Assembly (NCBI GenBank): GCA_012064415.1
Contig: SSNU01000157.1
Location: 214,113 to 278,112 of the forward strand
Direction of reading: 5' to 3'
Length of the DNA: 64,000 nt
Source of the DNA: Gyrodactylus bullatarudis
Lineage: Eukaryota; Platyhelminthes; Monogenea; Gyrodactylidea; Gyrodactylidae
Below are positions 49,381 to 61,796 of the stretch, piece after piece. The notes beneath the pieces were generated by a model. It was not told the DNA's origin. It ran no database searches and saw only the letters and a list, made by a program, of their open reading frames with translations. Each line of letters begins with the position of its first letter. The first letter of the stretch is position 1. The position numbers were made by a program, and so were the translations under genes.

Positions 49381-49420
49381 GAGTCTGAAGAGACCCGGCG
49401 AAATATAACGTTTATCACTC
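49381..49420 (+). ncRNA. candidate hammerhead ribozyme in Penelope copy 2
   Basis: GAGT (stem I 5' side), CTGAAGA core, GACCCGGC stem II, GAAA, a TAACGTTTA-like stem III, ATC and then ACTC (stem I 3' side). Relative to the copy at 16.5 kb the outermost listed pair of stem I changes from U-A to G-C, preserving pairing. Confidence 0.6.
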
Positions 49421-49659
49421 AAATATACGCTTGTTGTTCTCTAAACCTTCCAAATGAGTTTAGAACCTAACTCAAATAATTTTATCGAAATATTTTTTTA
49501 AAAACTTTGAATCGAAAGCTTTAGACTGACTGTGTGTCAAAAAAATTTTCAAAAAAGTAATTGGGTAAGACCCATATGTTTTTTATTCAAAATTTCACTA
49601 TATTAGTTTATTAAATTATTTAAAAAAAAAGAGCTTATAAATATTTCGCCTGTTCGATT

Positions 49660-50085
49660 TCGATGATTTGAAGCTGTCAAGTACTGATAATTGGGATCAA
49701 AATTAAACGAAGAATTCGAATTTGGTCGTAATCGAAAGATTCAAATGGTTCGATTTCCCACAGTAATGACGAACTTCAGTGAACTTCTGCAGGTGAATTC
49801 GAATTCTTCGTTTAATTTTGATCCCAAATATCAGTACTTAACTGCTTTGAATTATCGAAATCGATAAAAAAAAAAAATAATAAAAATTTTGGGTCGAAAA
49901 AGTGGAAATTTGGTACTTTTTTGAAATTCGAAAAACGGCCTAATTTTGGTTAGATTGAATTTTTTCGAATATCCACATCTTATTAGCTCATTCCGTTTTA
50001 GAATTTAAAAAATTATTTTTTTCTTCGAATCCGGAGAAAAATATTGAGTTTTTGTAAAAATAGTAAATTCTCATCTTCATGTCAA
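49660..50085. repeat. inverted repeat and foldback-family 3' end
   Basis: An inverted repeat pairs about 49664-49718 with about 49796-49862 (AAGAATTCGAATT and its complement within longer arms). The right edge, AATTCTCATCTTCATGTCAAT at about 50067-50086, matches the terminus of the foldback family at 5.7 and 56.2 kb, so this is probably a truncated or nested copy. Confidence 0.5.
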
Positions 50086-50905
50086 TTAGATTTATTATGG
50101 CATTGTACAATTTTTCCCATATTATCCCAAGAAGATGATAAAACAAAGGAATTTATGTCCTCTTAATAATAAAAAATAAGCAAATGAAAATTTCTTCGAA
50201 AATGCTCAAGTTTTCACTATCTATAAAGTTGGCAACACCCCCGGGAAAAAGTAATCCCATATCTTATCAGTTAATCATGATCATTAGTTAATATAGAGTC
50301 ATTAATCATGTTACAGAATTCGGAAATTTGAAAGAATAATTTTCGAAAGTTACTTCTACTCTATAATGATAAAAGAAAATTAATTTTAAAAATATACATT
50401 TTCATTGGCTAATAAGCAGCTCTGCTTAGCATAGAGAGAGAGATCGGAGTGGATCATCATACTTTGTTGTAATGATTTCATAGTTTCATTCTAATCTACT
50501 CCTGTTGCTGCCAAAGGGTTTTGCTTAGGCTTCTGTCGTCAATACAGAATGAGTATTTGCCTATTTATAGAATTTTAGCGATATCAAATGTTGTTCATTT
50601 ATGGCATTTTATTTACTGATCTACATCTGTCTGTAGTTAAGAGCATGAGAGTGACATGAATTAGTCTTTTGGACTAATGTTATAGTGTAGAACCAAACAA
50701 AGAGCACTACTAGCCTGACTACAATACAACAATTTATTTAATTAACAGTACTGGCTTATCTCAGTTTCGAGCTTTCTGTATCGAATTCTTTTAAATATTG
50801 CTTCAAATTTTGATATAGCTTACGCCGATTGCCTTTGGCTTTAAATTATATTCCCATAAGGTTTAATTAATCAATTTATTGATTGTAACTAAAGAAGTGA
50901 TAAAC

Positions 50906-51233
50906 ATGAGCGAAATGGATAAAAAGCTTGAGATTAGTGACAGGAAATCCAGTATGATTTTTGTGCTTGGAAAAGTTGTTGAATTCTCTATTGCCGATGA
51001 AGCTACACGTGATCTACTTTTATTCAGGTTATTTCCCAAAATTAAGTGGACTTTCTGATTAAAATGATTATGAGGGAAGGAAAATAATTCGTGAATGTTT
51101 TTCTATGTAAATTATTTAAGAAAATGAAGATGCTCTTGCAGACTATAGAGATTTTAAATGTAAACAAAATACTTTCTCTATTGGACTTCATGCATTGCAT
51201 AGAAAAGATTTAAACATTATTATTTCTAGCTAA
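50906..51233 (+). CDS. possible small gene, 81 residues, tiny exons
   Basis: ATG at 50906 opens MSEMDKKLEISDRKSSMIFV then LGKVVEFSIADEATRDLLLF. Joining exon 50906-51027, an 11-nt microexon (51080-51090) and exon 51121-51233 across introns of 52 and 30 nt gives an 81-residue frame ending ALHRKDLNIIISS. Phases fit, but the first donor (GTTATT) is weak and the microexon makes the model tentative. Family not recognised. Confidence 0.3.
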
Positions 51234-53534
51234 CTTATTGATTTTGATTATTAAATTTCTTGATTTTAAGTAGAATCTTGTTCAATTAGATTTAGTATCA
51301 TGGATCTTGTTATTCTTGATAGTGTTAAACTTGGATAGTTTGATAAATCTGTTACCAGGTTTCAAGATTAAAAAGCCATTCAGCAATAAAATACATAGCT
51401 TACTGATCTTGATACCCAGTAATAAAGATTGGCTGACCGAATTAAATTTTTCGAAAATAATATCCAGTAGAAATAGACCAAATTTTTCAACTTTTCCCAT
51501 CTTCAATATCTTTTTGAAGATAATCAAAAACTAAACATTTTTTTCCTATAAAACTATACGTTTTCAAGGTTTTTTTTGACAATTTTTGAATGCGTACAAA
51601 GATTTTTTCAATGAATTTTACCATGAGAGAGGACAAAATTGAAATTTTTTGCAAAATTTTGAATAAAAATAGGATTTGTACTAAAAATTAAATCTTTTTT
51701 CACATGTTGAAAGAAACTCCTAGAAAATTAGGAAAATTTTGATGATTTTAGGGAAAATTTTACCGTTAATCTTCTTACTCTTGATAGTCTCAAGGCTCCC
51801 TGGCAATTCAGTTAAACTTGTTACTCGGTTTCAAGATTATCTGATAGTCTAAAGAATCCCGGGAATCTTGTAACTAATTTTAAGTCTAGCTGATAATGAT
51901 CATAATAATTTTTTGATTCACTGATTTGAGAAAAAAATTTGAAAAATATTTTTTTTGGAATAATCTGGAGACATTAAAAATTTTGAGCTGGTGTGATTTT
52001 TACTAGGCATTAAAAATGATCGAAAAGTAGGAAGTAGACTTCAGCACGTGAAAGGAGTCTTTCCTAAAATCTCTACAGCGATTTTTAGTCTTCTTGTGTA
52101 TTGGGGCTCCAGAGAAACAACATTTGATTTATTATAGTTTATGAATAGTGCAACACCTATACAAATATTTCTTATTATAGTTTATTCAAGCAGGTTCATT
52201 TAGACCCTTAGAGTTAAATTAGTTGCTTTAAAATTCCTCAGTATTGACTTTCAATTTTTTTTCTAAATTTACAATAACTTAAACAAGGATATATCTCTTC
52301 ACATTAAAAATTCATTCTTTATTGCTGTGTCTACAAGGAATTACAATTTTACCTTGGTTATATTCCCAGATATAATCCATCCTTATTCTATAATCATGCT
52401 CTTTATAATAGATAGGATTAATTTGAGTCAATGTTATGCTTTTTATCTACAATCAGGATAAAATTTAAGATATGTCCCTGTAAGTGGAAAGCTTCAAAAT
52501 CATTTCAAGCTCAATTGGGAGTAAGCCAATCGAAAATTTTATTTTCGAGTAAATCTATCGTAGAAATAGCACTACTGTCAATATAAACACAGTTATCCCC
52601 CAGGTTTGGCACATGGGAAAGGGCACATCCTACTTTTCCAAGAAAACTTGTATTTTTTCTTCAGTCCACATACTTTGTAGTAGGTTAATTAGTTTGTTTG
52701 AAAGATTTTTAAATAATCATTTTACAATAATAAATAATTAGATGACTTATTATATCTTATTTTTTAAATTTAATGCTTTTTTTATGATACCAAATTTGAC
52801 TCTGAAATTTCGTAGGATTAAGTCGAAAATACAGGTGAAGAATAGATTCATTTGTGAATATTCAAATTTTTTCAACAAATAAATAACTTGTCATTGTACT
52901 TTGGAGTAGGTCTGGTATATATTTTTGACAAAAAATGTCAAAAGTTGAGGTTTTTTAACAAATCGAATGAGAACTGAATTCTGATTGGAGTGATATCGGT
53001 TATTGAATTATAAAATTAATTTTCTTGCTGATTGAATTTCTCCTCTTTTCACCATTTATTAAGCTTTATATAACTCTACAAAAAATCAAAGCAAGTTAAT
53101 ACTGAAAAATATCAGTAGTATGATGAAATTTTTTCGAAAACAAACATGATACTGTATCAGTGAATTTTCACAATCATTGATAAGTGTAAGGATATATTGA
53201 TAATATATAGAGGAACTTATTTTTTTGAGTCATATTATATGACTTTTAAAATTTCCCTACTACTTTTGAGTCAATGTTAATAAATAAGAAATGATTTGCT
53301 CTGGCTGGCAATGCAACATCAAATCTTACAATATAGATCTCCCGCTCTAAATTCTAGGGATAGATTGGGTCAGGATTCGATAAAATGCATTATTTTAATG
53401 GTACTTGCCAAGTACTACTTGGTGTTGGAGCTTTTGGCATGATTAAAATAATATATAATAAAGCACGCTGCATGACGTAATTAAAATGTCAATCATGGGA
53501 AATCAAAGAATGAATGTGATTGGTCAATTAGATT
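51234..53534. other. repeat-rich spacer
   Basis: Two diverged direct repeats occur at about 51300-51370 and 51768-51842 (both contain TTACTCTTGATAGT-like and GGTTTCAAGATTA segments). No gene recognised. Confidence 0.35.
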
Positions 53535-53832
53535 AAATTTCGCTTCAAAATATCTTTCCATGCTCCTGGAATAAGATAAACAAAATTGTGAAAATTTTCA
53601 AATTTAGAACGTTTTTTATTGTTTTATATTCATAATTTTAACTTGAATTATTTCTTTACATAAAGTTGTAAAAATGACTTAACTACTATTAAAATTGTTT
53701 TTTCAATTGCTCAAAACGAAATTTCTCTTATTTTTCATGAATTTTAATAGGTCTAAAAACGTTTTTAATTAAAAAAGTTTCACAATTTTGTTTATTCCAC
53801 AAGCATGGAAAGGAATTTTGAAGCGAAATTTG
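53535..53832. mobile_element. MITE, about 300 bp, terminal inverted repeats
   Basis: AAATTTCGCTTCAAAATATC at the left and its near-complement GAATTTTGAAGCGAAATTT at the right. The arms continue inward through TTTCCATGC, GGAATAA and ACAAAATTGTGAAA. No coding capacity and no clear target duplication. Confidence 0.7.
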
Positions 53833-54125
53833 GTGAGATTATATTTAAATACTTCAAGATTAGTTTTTTTCATATCGATGGGCGATTTAAGTAATTTTGC
53901 AAAATTTCGTTCAAGCCTAGTATGGGTATATTCTATGCAGAGTATGCATTATGTATAAATATGATTTATTAATATGCTTTTAAAAAATATGACCTATTAC
54001 AAAATGTATGACCGATATATGCTCTTATAACTTTATATGAAACCTCACACCTCTTCTGATTATACCAATGTGCTTTGTTTGTTTAACATACCTTACTTGT
54101 GAAATATGACTTTTTGATGAACTAT

Positions 54126-54290
54126 ATACTGTATTATACTGCTTCTGAAATTATTCCATCGATTGATACTGATGAAGAAAATAAAAATATAATGATACTG
54201 TAAGTGTAAAAAAACATCGGTCTGTTATAATGTAACTGAAATAAATGAAAAGAATGATACTGCAAGTGTAAATCTCCCTAAATTAAATTA
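54126..54290. repeat. diverged MULE-type terminal repeat array
   Basis: ATACT motifs at 54126, 54136, 54166, 54195 and 54257, spaced at about 30-bp multiples. Between them lie segments like ATCGGTCTGTTATAATGTAA, matching the terminal repeat of the MULE at 13.2-14.4 kb (CCGGTCTATTATACTATTCG). It looks like a solo or decayed end. Confidence 0.55.
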
Positions 54291-54299
54291 CTTCTTTTC

Positions 54300-56165
54300 C
54301 TAATTTTGATCAGTTACAAAAAAATCGATTTGCGGTTTATTAAAATTGTGATTTTTTTGCAAAACCTGAGTAACTCGATAATTTTTCAGAATCACTTCAT
54401 CGCAAAATATTCCTTATATTCCCAAACCCCCCTGTATTTATTAACAAATTTTAGTATTTGGAAGTTTAATGAATTTGCTTTCCACTAAGTATTTTAAAAT
54501 TATTTGTTTATTTCAAATTATTATTTGAGAGAATCTAGTCCTCAACCGAATTAAATTAAAAAATTTTTTTATCTGCTTTAGATACATACAAAAAATTCTA
54601 TTTAGTTTATCAAATAAAGAACCATAACATCCAGTAAATTTTGTTTTATTATGAAATGGGAAAATTTTCCTTCACAAAACATTAGTTCACATCATGCTTG
54701 AATTAATTAATGAGGAAAGAGCAAAAAAATCATTCATTTCAAATCTATCGACACTCTCTACCTCTTAATATGGGCTTGCATACTTTGTGCATTTTCGTCA
54801 AGCCTACCTAACTAAAATTGATAGAAGAAACTAATTCTTGTTCCTTTAAATTTGAAGATAAGGCATGCAAGTTGTTTAGTTAATTGATCAAGAAACAGTG
54901 AGCAAAAACAAAGCTAGCTGAGAATTTAATATTTTTCTTTGGATCTGATCTTTCTCAATCTGATAAAAGATAGGCCATTTTTGGAATTTCGAAAATTCGC
55001 CAATATCCCACTTTTTCAGCTTTGTTTTTTGTATTGATTTCGAAGATTTCAAGCAATAAAATGTTATTTAAGATCAACAAAAAAATTCGAATTTACACAG
55101 AAGTTCTTTATTATCTTTTTTGATTATCACGAAGGAAAATGATCCAAAATTTAGAATTTTAACTTTTCTTGGAGATGGCGAGTCTCTCCCAACTTCTATG
55201 AAAATATTGTCTTTGAATTTCAAAAACTTGAAAACTTTTTAATAAATCAAATTATATAGGATAAATGACTGTTATAAGTGAACCCTATGATATTTTGACT
55301 TATAAGTTGATTAACATTGTTCACTTGCTACCTGACAATTTTTATCATGATAGTCTGATTTTTTTTATTCTAGCCAGAACAGAACATTTTGGTCCAAAAT
55401 TTTATGATATCCATATATGGCCTTGAAAGGATTATTTATTCGAAGGTTTACAGGGTTTTCCTAGATTGAATAAAAAAGATTTTTGGTAGATTGTCCGATA
55501 GAAAATCCTCTTATATAGAGTTGACTAAAACAAGATTTAAAAAAAAATTACCACTAGCTTACTTATGAGTAAATATGTCAATATGAGGGTGAGAACTCGT
55601 AAAATCTTTCCTTTACATGCTGGAGCTTCCAAACACGAATTATTGTTATAAGCGTGTTCCAATGAGTTGACATAAAGATTTTTTTCGTTCTCAAAAATAG
55701 AGATCTTCCCTAATGCAGAGAATAATGCTGTAAAAAAATGAAATAGAGGCCTTTTTGTTGGCCTTTTGGTCCTTGAATTTTTATGGAGAATGAATAAAAT
55801 TTTTGATAATCAGATCGTAAATCTTATAATGTGTTACATGAGAAAGAAAACTTGTATTAACTTTAATTTATTGCTCTGAATGTGTCCAGGAGAATACAAA
55901 TATATAAATTTATTCGTCTTTTGTCATCGATAAGACTGAGATAAAATCTTTCATAAACTCCTTATGCCTTTAGACTGTCCATATATTGTTACTCTAATCA
56001 AACTCTCAGCATTGGCTTACTCTGATCGCCAAAGCTTACGCTTTAATTTTCCAGAGATTGATGATCTAAAATAGCTATCAATTTTCAACAGAGCTTAAAA
56101 CATATTTAAAAACTGAATCTTGATAATGATGAATTTAAAAAACTACAAAAAATGAAAAATCTTTT
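54300..56165. other. AT-rich spacer
   Basis: Short stretches near 54960-55150 resemble the interior of the foldback family. No gene recognised. Confidence 0.35.
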
Positions 56166-56169
56166 TTAT

Positions 56170-56802
56170 GCCTATATAGAGCTAATTGATTGTAGGTTGG
56201 AAATCTATGATTTTTACAAAACCTTGTTTTGTCACCAAAAATTCGAATATGTTAGAGGTATTTTGGAATTCATCTCATGTTGCCCAAATTCTGAAAAAAT
56301 CTTTTTTTCAAATTTTGATTTGGCGCCAAAATCACATTTTTTCGAACTTTGAACTGAAAATTTCTATTGATTTCAAAGTGAGAGAGTGATCAAATAAAGC
56401 AGAAAGCAGAGGCATAACTTCATTATCGTTTAGGAGTCGAAATTCGATTTGTTCACTACTTGAGAATTAATGAAATTTCGACGAATCGAAATCTCTCAAA
56501 AATGGTGAATCTTTTGAAAATTTGTCGTCGATAATTGGCTTATCACTCTCTCACTCTGAAATCATTAAAAAATTTCAGTTCAAAGTTAGAAAAATTGGGA
56601 TTTTGGCGCCAAATCGAAATTTGAAGGCCAAATTTTTCAAAAGAAAATTTTTTTTCAGGATTTCTTCTTCAAATTGTAAAATTGGGCAAAATGAGAAGAA
56701 TTACAAAATATCTTTAGCATAACAATAATAATAATCTTTATTCGAATTTTTGAGGAAAAAAATGAGGTTTTTGTAAGATTCCCAACTTCATATCAACCAG
56801 CT
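56170..56802. mobile_element. foldback element copy at 56 kb
   Basis: The outer ends are inverted: GCTAATTGATTGTAGGTTGG on the left and CCCAACTTCATATCAACCAGC on the right. Inner arms share TTTGGCGCCAAA-type and GTGAGAGAGTGAT segments. Same family as 5701-6392. No coding frame. Confidence 0.65.
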
Positions 56803-57943
56803 TATGATAACATATTTTCAATGAATTTTTTTATTAACACCAATTAATTTTTAAACTGTATTTATAAGGGAATTTTTTGGTCAGTAGGAAATTTTAATGC
56901 AAAAATGAATGTTAAAATAATGAAGCCAGTCATTCAAAAAAACAGTCGAAATCTAGTTGAATATGTTGATAACACGAGGTGTCACTTTTAATTTGATCTG
57001 GTTATACTAAAATGAACTAGAATGATCCTGCAGAAGGATTTGATGCTTCTTAGAATTGGAGAATTGTTCAGTTGTATTCAGTTTCGGAGATATTTTGAAA
57101 ATAAAACATAATTTTAGAACCCATCCCCTGATTATCTTAAATTCTACATTAATTTCTAAATTGGGAAATTTGATTTTAAAATTATTAAGTTTGATTGAAT
57201 TTTTTTTGAGAACTATCTGAAAATGACAATTGTTTTAAAATTTCTTTAACGCAAAATATTCTCCTACTGATCAATAAATAAAAAATAGGAGAAAGTTGGT
57301 TGGTAAGAAAAAGAAGAATGCAGTTGTGAAAAAGAAGGTTGAAAAATATAGAGGCTGATTTTAGGTTCGCTTAGGTTCAATTCATGAAGATTCTTCAATA
57401 AAGAGCCTTGGTTTTGATAATATTCAAAAATTGTGAAACTTAATTTTTTTTTCAATAATTTATAGTTGATGATCCTGTAAAATAGAAAGTTATTCGTAGG
57501 AAAAAACAAAATTTCAGTTTAAATAAAGCAATTTAATATTTAGTATAGTTTGTTTGATTTAAAAAATTTTTAGAGGCAGAAATTTTGGAGATAATTAGGT
57601 TACTATTTTCAAAAATTCCAAAAGATGAAATAAGTTAAAAACAAAGGAATTATTGGAATTTCCCTCTGTTTTTCAGTTGATTTGGAATTAAAATTCCAGG
57701 CACATTTTTTATTCTTCTTTTCATTTTTAATTAAGAAATACATTAAATTACATTCCATTCCGTGTTAGATTTCGCCTTTTTTCTTTTGGTTAGAAAAATT
57801 AATTCTTGATTACTCCAGGTGTTATCAGATACATTCCCTACTGTTAAATGAAAATAAATGTTTCTTCATCAACAATAACAAAAATATTGATCAGAGTCTT
57901 TGGTCAATGATAAAAGGGTTAGCCACAAAATTTTGATAAATTC

Positions 57944-58796
57944 CAAAAGTAGCCCCAAATTGGGAATAATCCTAAAACTAGCCCCATTCTAGAAATTTTT
58001 TCTCAGATTTAGCCCCAAATTTTTCCAGAATTAACCCCATCGTAATTCAGTTCATCGAATCATGAAAATTTTAACTTTTTTGAAATATTAATATTATTTT
58101 TTTATCATCTCTATTAACAATTAATTTTCAAAAGCCTTGTATTGAATTTGTATGGGGTCAAAATCCTTTTGAGTTCATTTGATTTAACTTTACATGGATT
58201 AACGATACACGAATGACTTTTAAATGAAGTTAAGTATAGTATTTCATTATTCTCTGACTAAAGCGCACGAAGGCTTCACAATCTTTAATAACACACATCC
58301 GAACAAAGTACTTGTAGTTATTTTTCTTAACTTTGAATGATTTCTGAGTAACAATCGAGTAATCCTGAATGAAATTTTTGCCTTCCTCCTTCGAAGAATG
58401 AGAGCTCACAACAGTTAGCTAAGTCATCAGATGAAATAATAAAAGTTTATTGCAAAAACAAGAACTTATTAATTATTTATAAATTAAATCAACTATACTC
58501 TATGTCCGAGAATACATAGAACCCTTCATATCCATCGTTAAAAAATGATTTCTAAAAATATTCTTAATTATAATTAATTATTCGTAGTGATAATAAACAC
58601 TTTATTTTGAAATTCATAAACGTACTATCTTTATAAACAATGTATTCATTTGAGAATAATTTGAGACAAACATTTCAAAAAAGTTAAAATCTTCAGGATT
58701 AGATGAACTGAAAAACGATGGGGTTAAATCTGAGAAAAAATTTCTAGAATGGGGCTAGTTTAAGGATTATTCCCACTTTGGGGCTACTTTTAGAAA
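57944..58796. mobile_element. inverted-repeat element with repeated TAGCCCC motifs
   Basis: Left arm CCAAAAGTAGCCCCAAATTG through about 58035 is inverted at about 58700-58796. Each arm holds several (A/T)TAGCCCC units, and the left arm carries an extra unit. No coding frame in the 650-bp centre. Confidence 0.65.
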
Positions 58797-59531
58797 TTCT
58801 ATTGATGATCCTGAAAAAAACGTTTGATAAATTTTTAAGTTAAAATTTAAAAGAATGGAAAAAAACTATGTACGCGTAACATTATTTTGTTAAATTATAA
58901 ACTTGAATAATAATGAGTTAAAAAGGATTGAAAATTCTTTTATGATTCACATTAAATCTTTTGTCTATGATTTGTGAATACGCTGATTACGAATCTACAG
59001 TTGTTTTAGTTCACGAGTTATCGATCAAAAATTTGGTCATTTTTCGATCTAAAAATTGGCCATCATGAAAGCTTTAGGCTAAAGCCTTTAACAGATAGAG
59101 CTCGAGCGATTGCATATTGAATTCTACAGGTAGGATTACTCGATTCTTTTTATAAATAAGTTTTCAAAAAAACGTTTTAAATAGAAATTAAATTTTTGAA
59201 AAAAAATCAAATTTCTTTGAATAAGTATAGAACTAGATTGACGAATGATAGAGCTGAAATGTTTGCGTATTCCAGGAGATTAATAGGTTTTCTATTGAAT
59301 GGGCATTTTCTCAGACTTTTTTTTAGATGTACAATAGATGTTACTTATTTGTGATCCATCATAGTCTTGTAATTAAAATTATCAAAATTATTCTAATTTG
59401 AGAAAGAGTGAATTAAAAAGTAATAAATTATAACAAAATATAATGTACAATGTAAAAATATATATTTTTTAAAGCCTCTGCTTAAAAGAGGCATTATTGG
59501 CTTTTCAATTTCAAATCACACGCTATATATC

Positions 59532-59759
59532 ATGTCTGACACTCAAAAATCTTTTTCAGGATCCACTGATGGCACTTCCGTGAACCTGAACGATTTCCCA
59601 AATCCTAACATGAATCAAACCGGGAATCTACTACAAACAAGAAATATGAATGTCACTTTTGATCTTTACACCTCTATGATGAAACTTGTATATTCGATAG
59701 CAAAATTGCCGTTTCCCTTGCTGAAAACCGAGCCTAACGAGAGCAATCTCAATACTTAA
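59532..59759 (+). CDS. orphan 75-residue frame
   Basis: ATG-started frame with a Ser/Asn/Thr-rich composition (MSDTQKSFSGSTDGTSVNLN, then NMNQTGNLLQTRN), unlike the Phe/Ile/Lys-rich chance frames of this DNA, and a closing segment LVYSIAKLPFPLL. No domain recognised. It lies 0.4 kb from the piggyBac element and might be part of an unknown transposon. Confidence 0.35.
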   Translation: MSDTQKSFSGSTDGTSVNLNDFPNPNMNQTGNLLQTRNMNVTFDLYTSMMKLVYSIAKLPFPLLKTEPNESNLNT

Positions 59760-60174
59760 GTGCTATGTGTCTTTAAAGATACAGCGGGAAAATTGTGAAC
59801 AAGATATTGATTTTAAATCTGATTGGTCATAAGCAAAAAACAACCAATCAGATTAAGTTAATATTTTGTACACAATTTCATTAACTCATGAAATTAACTT
59901 AATTAAAAACAGAGATCAAAGAGCTTCTCTCTCAGAATGAATTAATTGATCAATTGTGTAATCATTGGTTACAAATAATCAGATTTTCTAAAGTACACTC
60001 TAATGTTTTAACTGAAAGATCTAGTCAGATAAAAAATTTTTTTCGAATAGTAAGAAGCATAAATTTTTTTTGAATCTGATAATGGGCCGATAGATTTTTG
60101 ACTTAAAGAAAATTTCGAAAAATATTCAATCTGACAAAAATGCCCCTAATGTAAAAAACGAAAATTATTTTTAA

Positions 60175-61796
60175 CCCTTTCGGTGCCGATGGACATATAT
60201 GTCCATCTATTTTAAACCTACATAATTTCGTTATTTTTCAATTTTTTACAAAGATTTTTTTTCACTTAATCATGAACTTTTTAACATTCTAATGATGTGT
60301 TTTTTTTAAACTATGTTCCATTTTTTTCTATTTCAAAATTGAAGATTTATTTAGAGAATTTATTTTGATTTATTGAAAATTTTTTTATAAGTTTTCCATG
60401 GGAAAAACAATGTTGGTGACCAATAGAATTCAACCTTGACTTTATGATGAAGCTTTATTGGATTACGTAAATCGATGGTAGAAAGAGTTATTAACGTTCA
60501 AACTACAGGACATATATGTCCAAACGGCACTTAAAGGTATGGATAGTGAAGCAACATATAAAGAATCAAGAAAGGGAGATTTTTGGCAAGTTGTCTTAAT
60601 TCCAGATGCTGAAAACTCTGATGAAGAATTAGAAGAGATTGAAGACCAAATTGATTATTTATGCTCGGCTCTTCCCTTATTCAATGAAACTCCTCTACAG
60701 GAAACGGTCCAAACTGTACCGATTATCCAAAACATGAGAGATACAAGATTACATCCAAAAGTCAACATTACTTTCTCCCCAGATTAGATCAAACCGTTTG
60801 GGTCTTACTGGAAAATCTTTATTACAAGATAAAGATCTCAAGAAAAAAGGCAGAGGCAGCTACGATTTACTCTATTCGGAGTCTGAAAAACTTTACTTTC
60901 TAAGATGGTTTGACAACAAAGCTGTAACTTTCACTTCAACTTTTGCTGGTGCTGAGCCCATTTCAAATATTAAACGCTGGTGCTCCAAAAGCAGTAAAAG
61001 AATAGATGTACCCTATCCCGAAATCGTATCAGTTTATAACAAGTCAATGGGTGGTGTTGATCTATTCGATTCTTTCATGTCTAGATACCAGCCAAACCAC
61101 AGAGCAAAAAATTGGTAAGACTTTTTTTATTAACAATTATTATTTTAGGTACTTTGCTATATTCCAATGGGTTCTATTTGCATCAATCGTTAACTCTTGG
61201 CTGCTTTACAAAAGAAATAATGACAAGGAAGACTGTCTTGATTTACTGAACTTCCAACTAAATTTATCAGATGATTTAATCAAACAAGGCTTCGCAGAAA
61301 TGAAGAAGTTTAAAATTCCCGTATCTGAAGAAGAAGGATGTACCACTCGCTCAAGAAAAAGTCTTAGGAAAAGTAATGAATCAATGCTTCAATTGTCCTG
61401 TGAGTCAGTTGCTTCTATGAAACATCTCCCAGCCAGAGTTGAGAATCCCAATTCACGCAAAGGCTGTTCAATCTGCAAAAGAAAGATATCTACCTATTGT
61501 ATAACTTGTAACATGTTTTATTGTATTTCAAATGAAGAAAGCTGCTTTGTAATAGCTCACTCTTGAATAAATGCTGTTTATTCTGTATATTTTTGTTGAT
61601 TTCATATAAAAATTAAACAGTTAAAAATTGTTACCCTTAAGGGCCGTTTGGACATATATGTCCATTAAAATATCTAGTGGAAGAAGTTGGAATTCAAAAA
61701 TTTCGTTTTTCTAAATTTTATCAAAAAAAATTCTAAGAAACATGCAAAAAGAATTAGAAAGCTATCTTTATTGGTTTTCAAACGGCATCGAAAGGG
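60175..61796 (+). mobile_element. piggyBac element, internally deleted
   Basis: 1622 bp flanked by TTAA on both sides (60171-60174 and 61797-61800). Terminal repeats CCCTTTCGGTGCCG and, inverted, CCCTTTCGATGCCG. Subterminal palindrome GGACATATATGTCC occurs near both ends and again just before the transposase start. The transposase is partly deleted, so the copy is non-autonomous. Confidence 0.93.

Larger units (their letters stand above)
48560..49440 (+). mobile_element. Penelope-like retroelement copy 2, 5'-truncated
   Basis: Contains the GIY-YIG endonuclease end of the ORF, a 3' untranslated stretch and a terminal segment with a hammerhead-like fold at 49381-49420. No RT motifs were found upstream, so the copy is truncated. 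Confidence 0.85.
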